Assembly (NCBI GenBank): GCA_032164245.1
Contig: JAVMKO010000001.1
Coordinates: forward strand, 19,009,603 to 19,073,602
Direction of reading: 5' to 3'
Origin: Sternotherus odoratus
Lineage: Eukaryota; Chordata; Testudines; Kinosternidae
Length of the DNA: 64,000 nucleotides
In this document: positions 38,985-52,059 of the stretch, one piece after another
Position numbering within the stretch: position 1 is the stretch's first letter
Layout: every line of letters starts with the position of its first letter
The notes under the pieces: model-generated
The model's input: the letters and a program-made list of their open reading frames with translations, nothing else
The model's database searches: none
Told to the model about the DNA's origin: nothing
Made by a program: the position numbers and the translations under genes

Positions 38985-39345
38985 TCACGAGTATTTTTGA
39001 AAATTTCAAAAGCAGTGTCTTTTCAAAGTTTTCCAAGAGAGCTGACTTAAAAAAATGTTCAGAAAACTACTTTCCAAAAATATTTTATTTCGAAATTTCC
39101 AGTTTTCCATGTGTTTTTTCCATGTTTTTTTTTTCTTTCTTTTATCCTTTTCTCCTTTTTTTTTATTAAACCATGTGCTGTTTGTTGCTGAAAAGGGGGA
39201 AACAGGGGAAAGGTTTAGAAAAGGGCAAAAAAGAAAATAAAAAAATGTTTTTTGTCTAAAAAGAAAGGAACATTTCAAAACAAGATTTTGGGTGAAATTT
39301 TCATTTTCAAAAGCCATTTTTCAGCAAAAACATTTTTGTTAAAAA
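38985..39345. repeat. A/T-rich fold-back-style repeat
   Basis: It is made of words such as 'gaaaatttcaaaag', 'tttcaaagttttcc', 'aaatttccagttttcc' and their complements 'gaaattttcattttcaaaag'. The same style is seen at 25375-25745, 42240-42440 and 56205-56580. The open frames here (39006-39317 minus, 39055-39240 plus) are low-complexity Phe/Lys. Confidence 0.55.
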
Positions 39346-39783
39346 AAATCTCCACCAGTTCTGATAAAAATCATGATTTGTAACATGCCAGATAGAACTG
39401 GTTGAAAACATGGTGAATGTCTTTCTCTCCATCTATCCAAATTGGTACAAAAATGTCACCATTTTCCAACACCATCTGTAATACAAAATATCAGGGGCAA
39501 ATCCTGCTAGCCTTACATATGTGAGATGTTTCCTGGAATCCACTAAGGCTACTCACGTAAGACAGTTATTAGCAACAGATAGCACCACAGAATATCATGA
39601 GCAATGCAATGACATGTACGACTGTCTGCAGCAAAATGAGCTAATTAAAGATATTACATATTCAACCAAAATAACATAATTTTATGATGAATTGAGGAAA
39701 AATAACTTCTAAACACAGAATCTGTTTAAAAAAAAAAGCCATCAGTTCTAATAAAATGATGCCTTCAAACAAAGTACTATATG

Positions 39784-40105
39784 CAGCGGTTCTCAGCCTA
39801 TGGGTCAGGACCCCTAAGTGGGTTGTGACCTTTGGCTGCAGCCTGAGCCAAAGCCAAAGCCTGAAGGCTTCAGCCGTGGGTGGCAGGGCTCACGTTACAG
39901 GCCCCCCACTTAGGTCTGAAGTCCTGGGGCTTCGGCTTTGCCCCTCCCCCCAACATGGGGCGGTGGGGCTCAGGCTTTGGCTTTGGCCCCTCGTCTCGGG
40001 GCAGTGGGGCTAAGGCAGGCTCAGGCTTCGGTCTCCTCCTGGGATCATGTAGTAATTTTTGTTGCCAGAAGGTGGTTACAGTGCACTGAAGTTTGGGAAC
40101 CCCTT
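39784..40105. mobile_element. hAT-like MITE in 3' UTR, decayed
   Basis: The left end CAGCGGTTCTCAGCCTATGG resembles hAT termini (CAGTGGTTCTCAA). The right end 'gaagtttgggaacccctta' is its degraded inverse. The interior 'gggtcaggacccctaagtgg' and C/T-G-rich 'ggcttcggctttgcccctcc' fit a hAT relative. A clean 8-base duplication is not visible. Confidence 0.6.
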
Positions 40106-41315
40106 ATTCTATCCATTGCTATTTTAACTTTATTTTAAAACATTTAGTGAAAGCTTTCGGGGCATGATTCTTATCCCACGTCAGTTGATGTATATTGGGA
40201 CTAAGTCTACTGGAGTGAGTAGAATTACTCGAGATTTACACTAGTGTGATGAAGAATCTGTCACAATTGCATTATTCTGATCTCAAACTGATGGGAGGGG
40301 TATCAGTCAGGGGTGTTACCCTTTTGCCATTCAGTGAAGAAACAGCTGGGAAATATGCCCTGATTCAGCAGATCACTGAAGTACTGGCTTATGTCCCATT
40401 GTCATCAGTGGGACCACTCCTAATTAACTGCAAGTTTAGCACATACTGAAGTGCTTTGCTTACAGGGGGATGGAATAGCTCATGTGCTTAAATCTGAGTT
40501 TATACTTAAGTGCTTTGCTGAAACATGGCCTAAATGCATATTAGTGAACTATGTACACTCGTGTATAGTGGCCTGAACCAAAGCCCCTGGGAACCAATGG
40601 GAAGATTCCCATTCATTTCATTGAGCTTTGAATCAGGCCTCATGAGCTTGCAGGGTAGATTCTACAAAGATTAAATAAAAATGAGTCAATGAAAGTCAGT
40701 TTTTGCCAGGTGTCTTGCAGTGGAGAAAATATCCATTTGGTAGGATGGGAGACTTTCTGAAGATTCAATACTTAAGTTACAAACCAAAAGCTTGTTTTGG
40801 GCTCCACAAAACAAAACTACCTCCTAGACTGACATTAGTTCATATTCGCTGTATGCCGCACTTGCTCTTCCAATGTCATCCGGGAGATTCACTGCACAGT
40901 TAGTATAACATTAATGTCTGTTGTGAGGCTCGTAATTGATTCCAGATGTAATGTGGCATTTAATAAGCATTTAAGGGTACGATTTATTCTTTGAGCGGTT
41001 GACTACAGTGATATGTTAATAGGCCCCCATCAGGCCTCAAAAATGATAGTTACACTGTTTAGAACTGAATATTGGCAATAAGGGATTCAGTTAAAGCTAT
41101 CAGCATAGCTCTGGGTTTCATATGATTATAAAATAATATTTTTAAAGCTGCTTCACATACAATTCTTATGGTATGACTGTTTAAGGGATTACACTTAAAC
41201 TAACATTTTTCTGCTGCATGAAAATTTAAGTGTATACATAACAAACTTCTGTCAATGTGTAGCCAGTCCAGCCTTCCCTGCTTTCGAAGGTGTCCTCTGT
41301 GTATAGGTTAGGTAG

Positions 41316-41403
41316 GGACCAGATTCTCAGCTGGTATAAATAGGTGTAACTTCCTTGACATCCATAGAACTACAGGCATTTATACCTGCTGAGGATCTGG
41401 TCC
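41316..41403. repeat. Fold-back repeat (accagattctcagctggtat)
   Basis: The left arm 'ggaccagattctcagctggt' continues 'ataaataggtgtaa'. It is mirrored by 'catttatacctgctgaggat' and 'ctggtcct' at 41376-41403. This palindromic type recurs in weaker form at 9300-9380, 15065-15135, 24130-24265, 28130-28190, 58690-58800 and 63550-63615. Confidence 0.75.
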
Positions 41404-41898
41404 TAAATGTACAGGCTAGACTTACTTCAATTTTTTTCTTTTTAAAGTAGATCCCCTTCCCCCCATGTGTATGTAACATGAACATTTAAGATTGTAATAT
41501 TGTTTGTGCTATTTAATAACTTCTTATTTTGAGGATTACTGAATAATGTATATAATTTTATTCCTTTTTTTTAAAGAAACCCCTTCTAGATATAACTTTG
41601 CCAAATGTAAAGATAAGTTCTCTGTCAAGAACTCCATAAGTATCTTTTTTTGCTGTTTTTATTTTGTGTAGTTTGTAAAGTTTGCTGAAATCCTGATTTA
41701 ACAATGTGTTTTTTGAATCCTCGGTACTGTACATAAATGTGTTTCATTCAGAAAACCCTCTTTTTTAAAAAAAGTGTAGGTATGTGTATAGATCCTAGCA
41801 TGATGAAACTGTCATTACAGTGAATAGTCATTATATCCTGTGAAAGAAACAACAAAACTTAGTTTAACACTGCTATTTAATTATTATTTGCCTGACAA

Positions 41899-41904
41899 AA
41901 TAAA
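41899..41904 (+). terminator. SEMA3C: Likely main AATAAA poly(A) signal of SEMA3C
   Basis: The canonical hexamer lies within 'gacaaaataaagtgtgttga'. The adjacent gtgtgttg could serve as the downstream GU element, or the cleavage site lies further on near 41920 with the T-rich 'ttgttttgcttttccctttg' after it. It is chosen as the end because it closes the A/T-rich block. Confidence 0.55.
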
Positions 41905-41925
41905 GTGTGTTGAAACCACTTCAGA

Positions 41926-42697
41926 ATTTGTTTTGCTTTTCCCTTTGTAGGTCTTTGCTAAGAACCAAAACACTTTTTTTACTTATCAGAACAGCTGTCC
42001 CATACATCTTTGCAACAAAATCATGCAAAACATGCTTGTTTCAAGATTTGTAATAAGTCTTTTTTGCCCTCCCTTGCTCACATTGAGTTTAGTATTATTG
42101 GTTTCTTAGAAAAGTCTGGAACTTATCTAAGGGCAAGATTAAAGCTCTAGGAATGAACGTCATGAAGGATCTCTGTACCCCATCATAACAGGAAGGAAGA
42201 TCAGGCTGACATTTTTCATTGAGTATGATTTGGCAGCAGATTGTTTTTTGACAGAAAATATAATTTAGCAGGAAATTTCTGCTTTGACATTTTCAAAATT
42301 TTCATTTTTTTTAACAAAATGGATTTAGAAAGGGGGTGAAATGAGGGAGATAGTTCCCTCCCCTGAGTTTTTGTTTTGTTGAAAAAAAAGACTGAAAAAA
42401 TTCAGTGGAAATTTTCAAATGAAACATTCTTGTTTGGAATTTTTGCACCAATTATATAACATTTTTCAAGCTGCTCTAAATGAGGGACAGAAGGACAGAA
42501 TGATAACTCAGAGTCACAGTTCCTTCAAATCTCCTGCGCTGTTGCTGAGTGAAGTAATTTGCCCCTCCCCTGTACCACAGAACTTTCTTCTCCATGGCAC
42601 CACATGCTGATGGTGGCATCACATGCTCTGATGTGCTGGCCAGACACCTCTGCCCATCTTTTACTGTCTTGATGTGGGAGCAGGAGAGGACCTATAG
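41926..42697. other. Intergenic, no gene seen
   Basis: This is AT-rich sequence after the inferred SEMA3C end. 42240-42440 is an A/T fold-back-style repeat (ttcaaaattttcattttttt ... gtggaaattttcaaatgaaa). Nothing coding is recognised. Confidence 0.75.
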
Positions 42698-43375
42698 CAG
42701 GGGTCTCAAACATGCGGCCCGGGGGCCACATGCGGCCCGCAAAGCCCTTCCCTGCGGCCCGCCAAGCTTCCTGGCGCCCCCCCATAGCAGTTTGCAGGAC
42801 GGAGGGGCCAGAAGTGGAGGCTTCTCTGCTGCCTGGCTGGGCCACGTGTGTTTCTAGCTCTGGACTTCCTATATTGCTCTTGCTTTGTTTGCCAAACAGC
42901 TGTTGGTGGTGCCTAGCGCTTTCCAGGAGGGAATGGGGAGCTGCGTGCTCAGAGGAGGAGGTGGGGCAGGGGTGGGACCTCTTGGAAGGGGTGGAGTGGG
43001 GGCGGAGCCGGGGCAGTGAGGGCAGGGTGTGTGTCAGTGGTGTGGCCCTCAGGCTAGTGCACTAGTCCTCTTGGAAGGGGTGGAGTGGGGGCGGAGCTGG
43101 GGCAGCGAGGGCAGGGTGTGTGTCAGTGGTGCGGCCCTTGGGCCAGTGCACTAGTCCTCATGGAAGGGGTGGAGTGGGGGCAGAGCCGGGGCAGCGAGGG
43201 CAGGGTGTGTGTCAGTGGTGCGGCCCTTGGGCCAGTGCACTAGTCCTCATGGAAGGGGTGGAGTGGGGGCAGAGCCGGGGCAGCGAGGGTATGTGTGTGT
43301 GTCAGTGGTGCGGCCCTCGGGCCAGTGCACTAGTCCTCATGCGGCCCTCATGGTCATTTGAGTTTGAGACCCCTG
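42698..43375. mobile_element. hAT-family element with internal minisatellite
   Basis: Termini are CAGGGGTCTCAAACATGCGG (left) and ...GTTTGAGACCCCTG (right), a 14-base inverted repeat of which at least 12 positions agree. Flanks are acctatag (42690-42697) and acctacag (43376-43383), an 8-base duplication with one change, as hAT transposases make. The interior begins with 'gcggcccgggggccacatgc', a motif typical of such elements. There is no transposase. The Gly/Trp-rich open frames (42712-43065, 43120-43506) are by-products of the array. Confidence 0.92.
42984..43340 (+). repeat. 4 x 89-bp tandem repeat
   Basis: Units begin 'ggaaggggtggagtgggggc' at 42984, 43073, 43162 and 43251, an exact 89-base spacing. 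Each ends 'cagtgcactagtcctc'. Copies differ by few bases, more similar to one another than expected for an old insertion, which suggests recent expansion or homogenisation inside the hAT element. Confidence 0.95.
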
Positions 43376-43499
43376 ACCTACAGAGCTCGCTCTCCACCTT
43401 GGGAGCTCGCAAGGAAGCCAGGGAAGGGGTTTTACTCCACATTACTTGGCTGCAAAGAGCTGGGACACAGTCTAAGAGACTATTGATGTTGGTGAGGTA

Positions 43500-44640
43500 C
43501 TACTGAACACGAGTGATAGTGACAGAATGAGAGCACAATAACCAGCCCATGTTGGTTGAAAGGCTCAGTAAATTGTGAGTGAACTTGAACCAAGTTTTGA
43601 GGGAAGGTGAGGTCAGCTTTGAGGGAATGTGAACCTTGGTGTGATGTTTTCTCGGGGTGCCCAGTACTCTGAGTCTTCTTGCTACCCCCCTGCCTCCAAC
43701 TACAAGAAGCGCTGCTGGTGTTTACCTGGGTGTCAGTTCCCTGATACCACCAGTCCATTAGCCACACAGTTTCCTCACTGCCAGACCTCCCTATGCTTTA
43801 CAGGTTAACAGAAGGTGCCTCCCCAGTCTCTGAACCTCTGCCAGTAGCTACTCACAGAAACACCAGGTTTGCTGTCCCCAGAGGGACAGTGTACACCCCA
43901 TACAGAGAATCAGCTCCTATGTAATCACAGCACCGACATATATTTATAGTGAAACCATTAATTTATTACCAAAGATGAAGATGTAAGAGATAGTGAGTAA
44001 GGATAATGATGGAGACAGAAAAATTACCTATAAAACAAAATCCATACACGCCTTCTCGAGACTAAACTTAACTTTAACAGGCTAACCATCTGTCTAAAAG
44101 TCGGCTTATCTCACCCAAATGACCTTCACAGTGCTTCCAAACAGGATGGGTTGGATGCCATTTTCATGAATGTAATTGCATTGCACTTCCTCCGGTAAAG
44201 GATAAAGCGGTGTCCTTTTGCCATCTCCTTATATCCCCCCAAATCCACTGTTTGTCCACATAGTCAGGATGATGCTCCCGCACCCCAGGGCTTATTCCCT
44301 TGTATGCTGAGGTCACATCTTCATGTTCATTTTGTATGCAGACAAAGCGTCCATTGTGTTGGCTTACAATGCTTAATTTCCATGTGCACCAAGGGAGACA
44401 GGTGAGTACACAATCTTTGTCTGCCAGAAACCTCCATGTCAACCCCTCCTTGATTTAAACTTTTTTGGATCATATTTATAGTATACACATAACTTTTTTA
44501 CATTATATTTGTACATCCATTTCACGACAACATTAATGACCAATATGATAACTCCTGTCAGTGAGGACCTTACATCACATTCTTTATGGAGAAATCCTAT
44601 GGAAACAGTGTGCTAGTTAGGGCCAGGCATGTCAGGTGTT
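43500..44640. repeat. LTR-like dispersed repeat (putative)
   Basis: The phrases 'tcggggtgcccagtactctg', 'cctgataccaccagtccatt', 'agccacacagtttcctcact' and 'ccctatgctttacaggttaa' recall a high-copy turtle repeat. It continues through 'attaatttattaccaaagat' to about 44600. The ends and class are not resolved and no internal genes are seen. Confidence 0.4.
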
Positions 44641-47212
44641 ACTGTGCAGCACAGTGACCTGCTTTGCCCGTTGGCATTGAGGAGTTCTTAGGGTCACACC
44701 CAGGTATGAGGGAAAGCAACTTCAGGTCAGAGCAAAGGGGAGCCTGGGTTTGAGGGAGCCTTGGCCAGTTTATGATCTTGTATAGACAGTGTATGAAATG
44801 CCAGGATACATATGATTTTATGGCAAAAACTAGTAGAAAGCCAATAGTTCCACTGAGCTTCCCTATTCACAGCTACTCACCCTCTCCCGGTTTCTTTGAG
44901 TGCACCCCCAACTCTCCCCCAGGTCTCATGCCTTGAGCTATCATATCCTTTGGGATCGAATCATGTGATTCTCCCACTCTCTGACCAGGCTTTGGGCTGC
45001 AGAACCCTGGTAGTGATCATGAAAGATTACCTCCGCAGGTCTGACTTAGGTTCAGCTTCTGCAGTTCACTTGCCGCTGAGAGTTGTGACCAGCCTTGCTA
45101 AAGCAAAATATTATTTTATTTGGAACAAAAGCGTATCAGAGACAAAAATTCACTCTTGCTTCTTCAGGGAATGTGTCTTTAAATCCTGCTCAGTCTTTTG
45201 AGCTCCTCACTCCAAGACCTTCACAGGGCTTATGTCACTTTTTTAGGCATATATTGCCCTTTGATCTTTAGGGCCTAGGCTTGCCAATGCATCATAGGGG
45301 CTTTTCAAAGTGAAGAGCTTTCCCCACTGTCTCTCAAGCATATACTTCTTACTTGAGAACTATTGGCTTCTTGCTGGTGAAAGCCCGCATTGAATTAAAG
45401 CAATATTGGCATAAAATAACGATTCCACAAGTGCAGTGTGACTTTACGATCTCTCTCAATGCCAAGGCCAATAAAGGGCCTTCCTCCATCCCTAGTCCCT
45501 CCCCCAGTGCACACCTAACCCTTTACTTAAACCCCAAAATGAAAGTGACTCTTCAGTGTTCTATGAACCCAAGTGAATAGTAGCCAACTAAAACCTTTAC
45601 ACACACCCCTAGCAGGCACTTTTCACAGGGGGTGGCACGAGAAACCCTTTTCCTTTTCAGATTGCACTGCCTAATTCATACAGGATCTGATCCAACTTCT
45701 TATAATGTCACTAGGACTCCTCCTATTTCAAAGGGAGCAGAATCAGGCCCCCAGGTCACAAACCTTCAACAGCTCTGTGGGCAGACTGCCCATTAACTTC
45801 AAGGAAAGTGCTGCATTTCACACAGCCATTTCCTCTAGTCAGCTGTGTTTCTAGTTTGCATTTTTCTATACCCTGTAGAAGTTGGTGAATTTCTCAAGAT
45901 GAGGAATGCTCTTCTATTATTAGCCCCTCTAGTGCAATGCAAAATATCAAAACTGCTATCATTTAACATGTCCAATCTAAACTAAAGACTGAGATTTAAG
46001 GATGCTTTGGAGCTGTGAATATTCCAAGAAGCAAATTCAACACAGCTGGTTCAGAAGTCACCACGTAATTGCATTACATTGCTAGAGTGTTCTGTCACCC
46101 AGGACTCGCACTGGATTAAATATATGTAGCTCTGCAGAACAAACAATATTTCACGTACTTTGAGGATACCATCATCTTCATTAGATTTGATTTGAATGCC
46201 AAGTTCAGACATGCCCCAGAATGTTTTCTGAGTTTTGCATTCAACGGGACTTTAAAACACCCTCCATCGTGAATTACCCTAGAATGTTTCAAAAAGAAAC
46301 AAAACACTTACATTCAACAAATGTCCCTGAGAAATTACTTAGAGTCAACAAAAGACTGTTTTCTGACTAAGCAACTTATATAACAACTTGTAGATGAGGA
46401 GAGAGTAAATAATATGTTTATTTAATCTCAGGTTCATAATTCTCTTGGCCAGATGGGCCTGCTGAGGTTCAACCACTCAGCTATTTTGCAGTGCTTTTCT
46501 TCCTCGTATCTGTTCTTTATCTCTCTCCCTTACAAAGGTCCCACAGAGACACAGGGTCTCTATTTGCTTCCAAGATCATGTTTCTCTTCTTCTCCACGCA
46601 GGACATCATTTCACCCTCTATATCTAATCCAGCCTTAATAGAAATAACATTACAGAAATATATAGTATCTGCCTAAAATGTTACTAATTATGTAGTGTTC
46701 GAAGCAGTAATACTTCAGTACTATTTGAGGGTGTCATTAAAGTGGCAGACAGACAGGAATAGGATAGAGAGACAGAGCGAGCAGTATAATAGAATATTCC
46801 ATAGCAAGAGCCCAAACACTATATAAACTGGCATTTATTACTGAATACTGCAGTTGTTTTATATGGGAAAGAGTGTTGGTTTTGAAGATTCTCTTTCTCC
46901 TCACCCTCCTCTTTGGGCCTCATTCCAAATCTCAGTGAAATCAGTCTTTTCACTGCCTACAATGGAAGGTGGATCAAGCCCTTTCCCTGTCTCTTCTTTC
47001 AGAAGTTCCTCCTCTGCTTTTGTTGTAAATTCGTCCGGACATCTCTTCCCTGAGCTTCTCTTCTTGTAGCCTCTTTAATCCCTTCCCCATCTTCAGACAG
47101 TCTCTAGAAGTCCCTGCTGTGCTAATTTGCTTTGATTATAAAAACCAGTTATAATAAACATAATACCCAGCAAGAGTAGATTTCAAAACACTTGACAGAG
47201 CAGGTCGGTATA
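44641..47212. other. Intergenic, no gene seen
   Basis: I find no exon-like segment with known coding content on either strand. Small open frames (44896-45201 plus, 45353-45580 plus, 46116-46307 minus, 46453-46638 plus) have no recognisable products. There are no long arrays or clear terminal repeats. Confidence 0.7.
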
Positions 47213-47514
47213 CAGTAGACTCTTGATTATCCAGGATCGGATTAACCAGGATGTGGATTAACCAGGATGTCAAAAAAAATACACTCAACTTGCAGGGCTG
47301 GCTCTGGCTTTGCTGCCACCCCAAGCACACACACACAAAACCCCCCTACCAGGGCGCAGGGCAGCCAGTGAACCAACACCCCCTCCAGCCGGTGTACGAT
47401 GGCTGGTGAATCAACCCCCCACTCCCTACATTTCCTATGGATGGTGATTATCCAGGATTTTATTAACCAGAATTATTTTTTTCCCTATCATCCTGGATAA
47501 TCGAGAGTCTACTG
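47213..47514. mobile_element. Tigger-like MITE, 302 bp
   Basis: The left end CAGTAGACTCTTGATTATCC and the right end in reverse complement CAGTAGACTCTCGATTATCC differ at one of 20 bases and continue AGGAT in both. TA flanks each side (47211-47212, 47515-47516). These are pogo/Tigger termini. The interior repeats 'attaaccaggatgt' twice and has no transposase. The near-identical termini mean it is among the better-preserved elements here. Confidence 0.92.
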
Positions 47515-47990
47515 TATATCTAACCACTTACAGGTTGGAAAACCAAAGCATAGCACCAGGGTCTCAGTCCAAAGTTCTATCCCTTATGCCATGCCACTGT
47601 CAAATGTACTGTCTGTTCTGTTCTTGAGCAGATGCTATACTTCTGGGACAGCATTTTGGGCTTTCTGAGCTTGCTGTTTTAATGTTTGGTTAAAAAAACC
47701 CAAAACAAAACAACTGAAAGAGCCACTTTTAAGGATCGTGGAACCTTTCAATACATGCAGGTCTGTGATTAAATTTCAAGCCCCTGTTATTTACTTGACT
47801 GCATTCTCAAACCTCCATGATAAAGAGCCATATTGCGCCACATTTCAGTTTTGTTTTCCACAGAACAACAATATTGCCAGAGTGTATTGTCTGATATGAC
47901 AATAGCACCATATGCCCTATTTAGAGTGACCAGATGTCTCAATTTTACAGGGACGGTCCCTATTTTGGTGTCTTTTGTGTTATATAGGCT

Positions 47991-48728
<738 letters not shown>

Positions 48729-48788
48729 AAGCTCCTATTACCCCCTATCCTCTGTCTCAATTTTTCACATTTGTGTCTGGTCACCCTA

Positions 48789-50809
48789 GGCCTATTCTAT
48801 ACCTCATATACTTTTCCTGAAGAAAGCTCAAAACACAGTAATATGGATTTTGGTCTTCAGGCTCTTTGACAGCACAGGCTGGGGTCGCGGGCAGTGTAAC
48901 CAGATTAGATTAGATTTTAAAAATAAATGACATAAATCACAATGCATCTATTAACTAGAGCGATCGCTCAGTCCGTTTGGGGTTCTGCTCGGGAAAACAT
49001 CCAAAAATTCAGATCTTTGTATATCGCTAGTCTGATTATCTGAAACGATGGTGCCCATGCAAACTGCTGTCCCTAATGCCTAGACCGTCTGTTGACAAAT
49101 GACCCAGGCAAGGGCTCTCCCTTACCTCATTTCTATACCTAGCCTATGTCAAACTACAGTTTTTGCCAGTGTCATTTATGTTGCTCAGGGGTGTGAATAA
49201 ACCATCACCCTGAGCAGTGTAATAATCATGTATGTGCACAGTGCTCTGAGCGTCTCCTGCCAACATAGCTTCTGCCATTTGTGGAGATGGGTTTTGTATG
49301 CCAACAGGAATGCTCTCTCCCATTGGCATAGAGTGTCTACACCACATGGGCTGCAGCGGCGCAGCTGTATCAGTGCTGTACATATAGACCGTATAGACTG
49401 CAGTGCTGTATGTACAGACCGTCACATGGCCCTAGCAATAAGGCACAGTGGCCTCCTCCACATCTGGAGTTTTACAGGGACAGCTAAGAAGCCTTCTCCC
49501 CCTCTAGGATTTGCAGGGAATCCAGACCCATGAGATTTACCCATACCTGGTCCATCAAGCCTTGCCTCTGGCAGCGTCTGGTGCCTTAGTTCAGAATGCA
49601 CCTGGCTGAATATGCAATGGTATCGATAGAAGGAATATGGAATTTGGTGACCAGCTGACATTGTGAAGCACAATACTTGGTTGCTGTTACGGTGCAGTAC
49701 ATATTACGGCCCAGGGGCCCTAACTGAAATTAGAGGCAGTTCATTTTCCAGTGTTGCTGGAGTGCGGGGAGGGATTAACAAAGAAAAATTTGCCCAGCTC
49801 GTTTATTCTTTTCCTGTCAAGAAGGCAAGCCGTTATTTTGGAAGGAGCTAACAACATGAAGGCAAAAGCCTTATAAGCTGAACAGAAATTCCCCTCTGCA
49901 TCCATCCAGCCAATTTTAAAGTCAGCCAGCAGCAATCTTGGAAATTGTACAAGTCATTTTGCACAGAGAACATTCAGGTTTGGATGCCAAGAATAAATGT
50001 CATTCTGAGGGAACCCTCTGCAGTAATTGCTGTTGACTGAACTATTACAGGCCGGGGAAAGCACAACCGATCATGGCAGAGAGGGCTATGCCACGCCAGG
50101 GGCTGAATTCACCCATTCAGAACAGCTTCCGACTTCCTTGTGGTGGGCAAAGAGGTGTTGTTACTCTTGACCCTTAGAAAGACACTACTTGAAGCAAGGG
50201 TGAAAATGCTGCTCCTTTCAGACAGCTACACTCAGACTGGAGAACTTGGGCCTCTTTCATGGTACACTCCAGCCGTAACCAGTGTAACTGAATGGTTGTC
50301 AGCTTCGCAGCTGCTTTTCATCATGAGAGTGGGACAAAGCAATCACAATGTGCCACTGAATGTGGCCTGTTATTTTAAGTTCTTTTATCAAACCAAACCA
50401 CCATTTCTGCAGAGACACAATCTCAAATCACAAGCAGCAATCTAAAGCAGGACACACCTGATCCTCACTGTGACAACTTGGACAGCCATGACTTACAAAC
50501 ATTTTTTTATTGTGACCTTTTTTTGCTGTGAGATGGTTTGATGCTGCACACTCGCTGATGAAAGCAAATGTCCATAACAAAGGCTGCAGCTTATATCCAA
50601 GCTGGAGGAAATGGAAAACACTGGGGGGGTGAGGGAAACATGAAAGGTACAGAGCTCCAGTTGAAGAGAGTTTCACCTAGAATACCCCAGTTTTTGTGCA
50701 GATGTCAGAAACTCCCTTGGCTGACGGGCACCGTTCCAGTCTCTGCCTCTCAGGAAAGCATCCATTCTTATTTCTCTGCAGGCAAATTGGAATGCAGTAT
50801 TGTTCAATA
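48789..50809. other. Intergenic, no gene seen
   Basis: No recognisable exon or transposon end is present. 49300-49430 has a repeated 'catagaccgtatagactgca' / 'gtgctgtatgtacagaccgt' word in tandem (49365-49425), a small local duplication. Open frames up to 101 codons have no known product. Confidence 0.65.
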
Positions 50810-51203
50810 CAGTAGAACCTCAAATTTACAGACACTTTGGAAATGGCAGTTGTCCATAACTCTGAAATGTCCATAACCTTGTACAAGACATTACAGACTT
50901 CCAAGCCCCGGCCCCTCCTGTGGGGCTACAGCCAGGAACAGAACTAAGGGGATAAAGCCTCAAGCCACGGTGCTCCCAAGGGCTAGAAGCCCTAACCCCT
51001 CCCACCTGGTGCCCTGACTCCTCCACACACTCTGCGGCTGCAGCCCTAACCCTCTGCCGCAGCCCTAAACCCAAAGCCCGGCAGAGGGTGTGTGTGTGTG
51101 TGTGTGTCCCTCCACCGCTGCCTGATTGGCTTCCGGTTCCAGAGGGTGTCCGGTTGGTCAGTAAGTACGTAACTCTGGTGTTGGTATCTTTGATGTTCTA
51201 CTG
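50810..51203. mobile_element. Tigger-like element, 394 bp
   Basis: The left end CAGTAGAACCTCAAATTTAC and the right end in reverse complement CAGTAGAACATCAAAGATAC agree at 17 of 20. TA lies outside both ends (50808-50809, 51204-51205). 'gtccataactctgaaatgtc' near the left end has its counterpart 'gtacgtaactctggtg' near the right. A (GT)n tract occupies 51089-51108. No coding remains. Confidence 0.88.
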
Positions 51204-51339
51204 TATATTCCATTTCTCGAGCACATTCTGCAAGGCTTAGTCAAGAGTCCCACTGATGTAAATAGATGGTGTGCATAAGGACTGAGCAAGGGCTGTGGGG
51301 TTTGGCCCTTTGAAAAGTGTGTGCCGGCTCAGTCTCTCT

Positions 51340-51605
51340 GGCTATGTCTATACTGCAGCTGGGTGCACCACCCAGCTCAAGTAGACGGACAGCCACTAGC
51401 TCTGCTTGAGGTAGCACACTTGGAATAGGAGTCTGGATGTTGCAGCATGAGCTAGCCACCCGAGTACAGCCCTAAGGGGTCAGGTAGTCCTGTACCTGGG
51501 TGGCCAGCCACCCATGCTGTATCATCCACGCTGCTAATGTTAGCCTGAGCAAAGCTGTCTACCCGGGCTGGGAGGCATGTTCCCAGCCGCAGTGTCAACA
51601 TGCCC
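51340..51605. mobile_element. MITE with GGCTATGTCTA-type TIRs
   Basis: The left end GGCTATGTCTATACTGCAGC pairs with the right end, whose reverse complement reads GGGCATGTTGACACTGCGGC. It is flanked by TCT on both sides (51337-51339, 51606-51608). It is the same family type as 18815-19111 by terminal words but with an unrelated interior (cacccagctcaagtagacgg, gctagccacccgagtacagc). Confidence 0.72.
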
Positions 51606-51664
51606 TCTATGTCTAGGGTCTTCTAGCTCTAAAATCCTGTAGCTCCTCACCGCACCTGGAACTG

Positions 51665-51840
51665 GATGCATTTAGTGAATAGAGCACTGGACTGGGACTC
51701 AGGTGATCTTGGGCAAGTCACTTCCCCACTATAAGCCTCAGTTTCCCCATCTGTAAACTAGAGATAATGGTACTGATCTCCTTTGTAAATCCCTTTGAGA
51801 TCTACTGACAAAATGTGGTATAGAAGACCTGGGTACCGTT
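51665..51840 (-). repeat. MIR-like SINE, antisense
   Basis: It contains 'gagcactggactgggactca', 'gggcaagtcacttccccact', 'cctcagtttccccatctgta' and 'aatccctttgagatctactg', in the order expected for an antisense MIR-type SINE. This is one of the clearest copies in the window. Confidence 0.85.
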
Positions 51841-52059
51841 ATTTTTGTGCCCATTCTATGCAAATTGATTGAGACTCATGTCTAATTCTGTTCAAGGGGC
51901 AGGGTGTAATTTTGCTGCCTCAGGAACAACACAGCAAAGGTCAAACTTCCTTCCTTGGGTTCCTTCCCACTTTCCTGGTTTACATGAGATGTAGTTTACT
52001 GGAGCTCTTTGCAGGATCTAACCTCATTTGAGCCTTTTATTATTATTACTATTATTATT

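Larger units (their letters stand above)
38077..41925 (+). other. SEMA3C: SEMA3C 3' UTR (inferred extent)
   Basis: The sequence after the stop is AT-rich without splice evidence. Several AATAAA hexamers occur (38156, 40674, 41899). The last is followed by a GT-rich stretch (gtgtgttg) and lies at the end of an A/T-rich block (41440-41930) with ATTTA-like words, as in many long vertebrate 3' UTRs, so I place the main end near 41920. Lineage-specific insertions lie inside: a 27-bp-arm hairpin (38810-38864), an A/T fold-back repeat (38985-39345), a hAT-like copy (39784-40105) and a fold-back (41316-41403). No RNA evidence is available. Confidence 0.6.

Noticed and set aside
42984..43340. CRISPR-like array of four repeats
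   Set aside because: The units abut with no spacers, and the genome is vertebrate; it is a minisatellite in a transposon.
42525..43506. Gly/Trp/Ser-rich frames (up to 128 codons) with repeated 'GVEWG' words
   Set aside because: They reflect the 89-bp tandem array of the hAT element read as protein.
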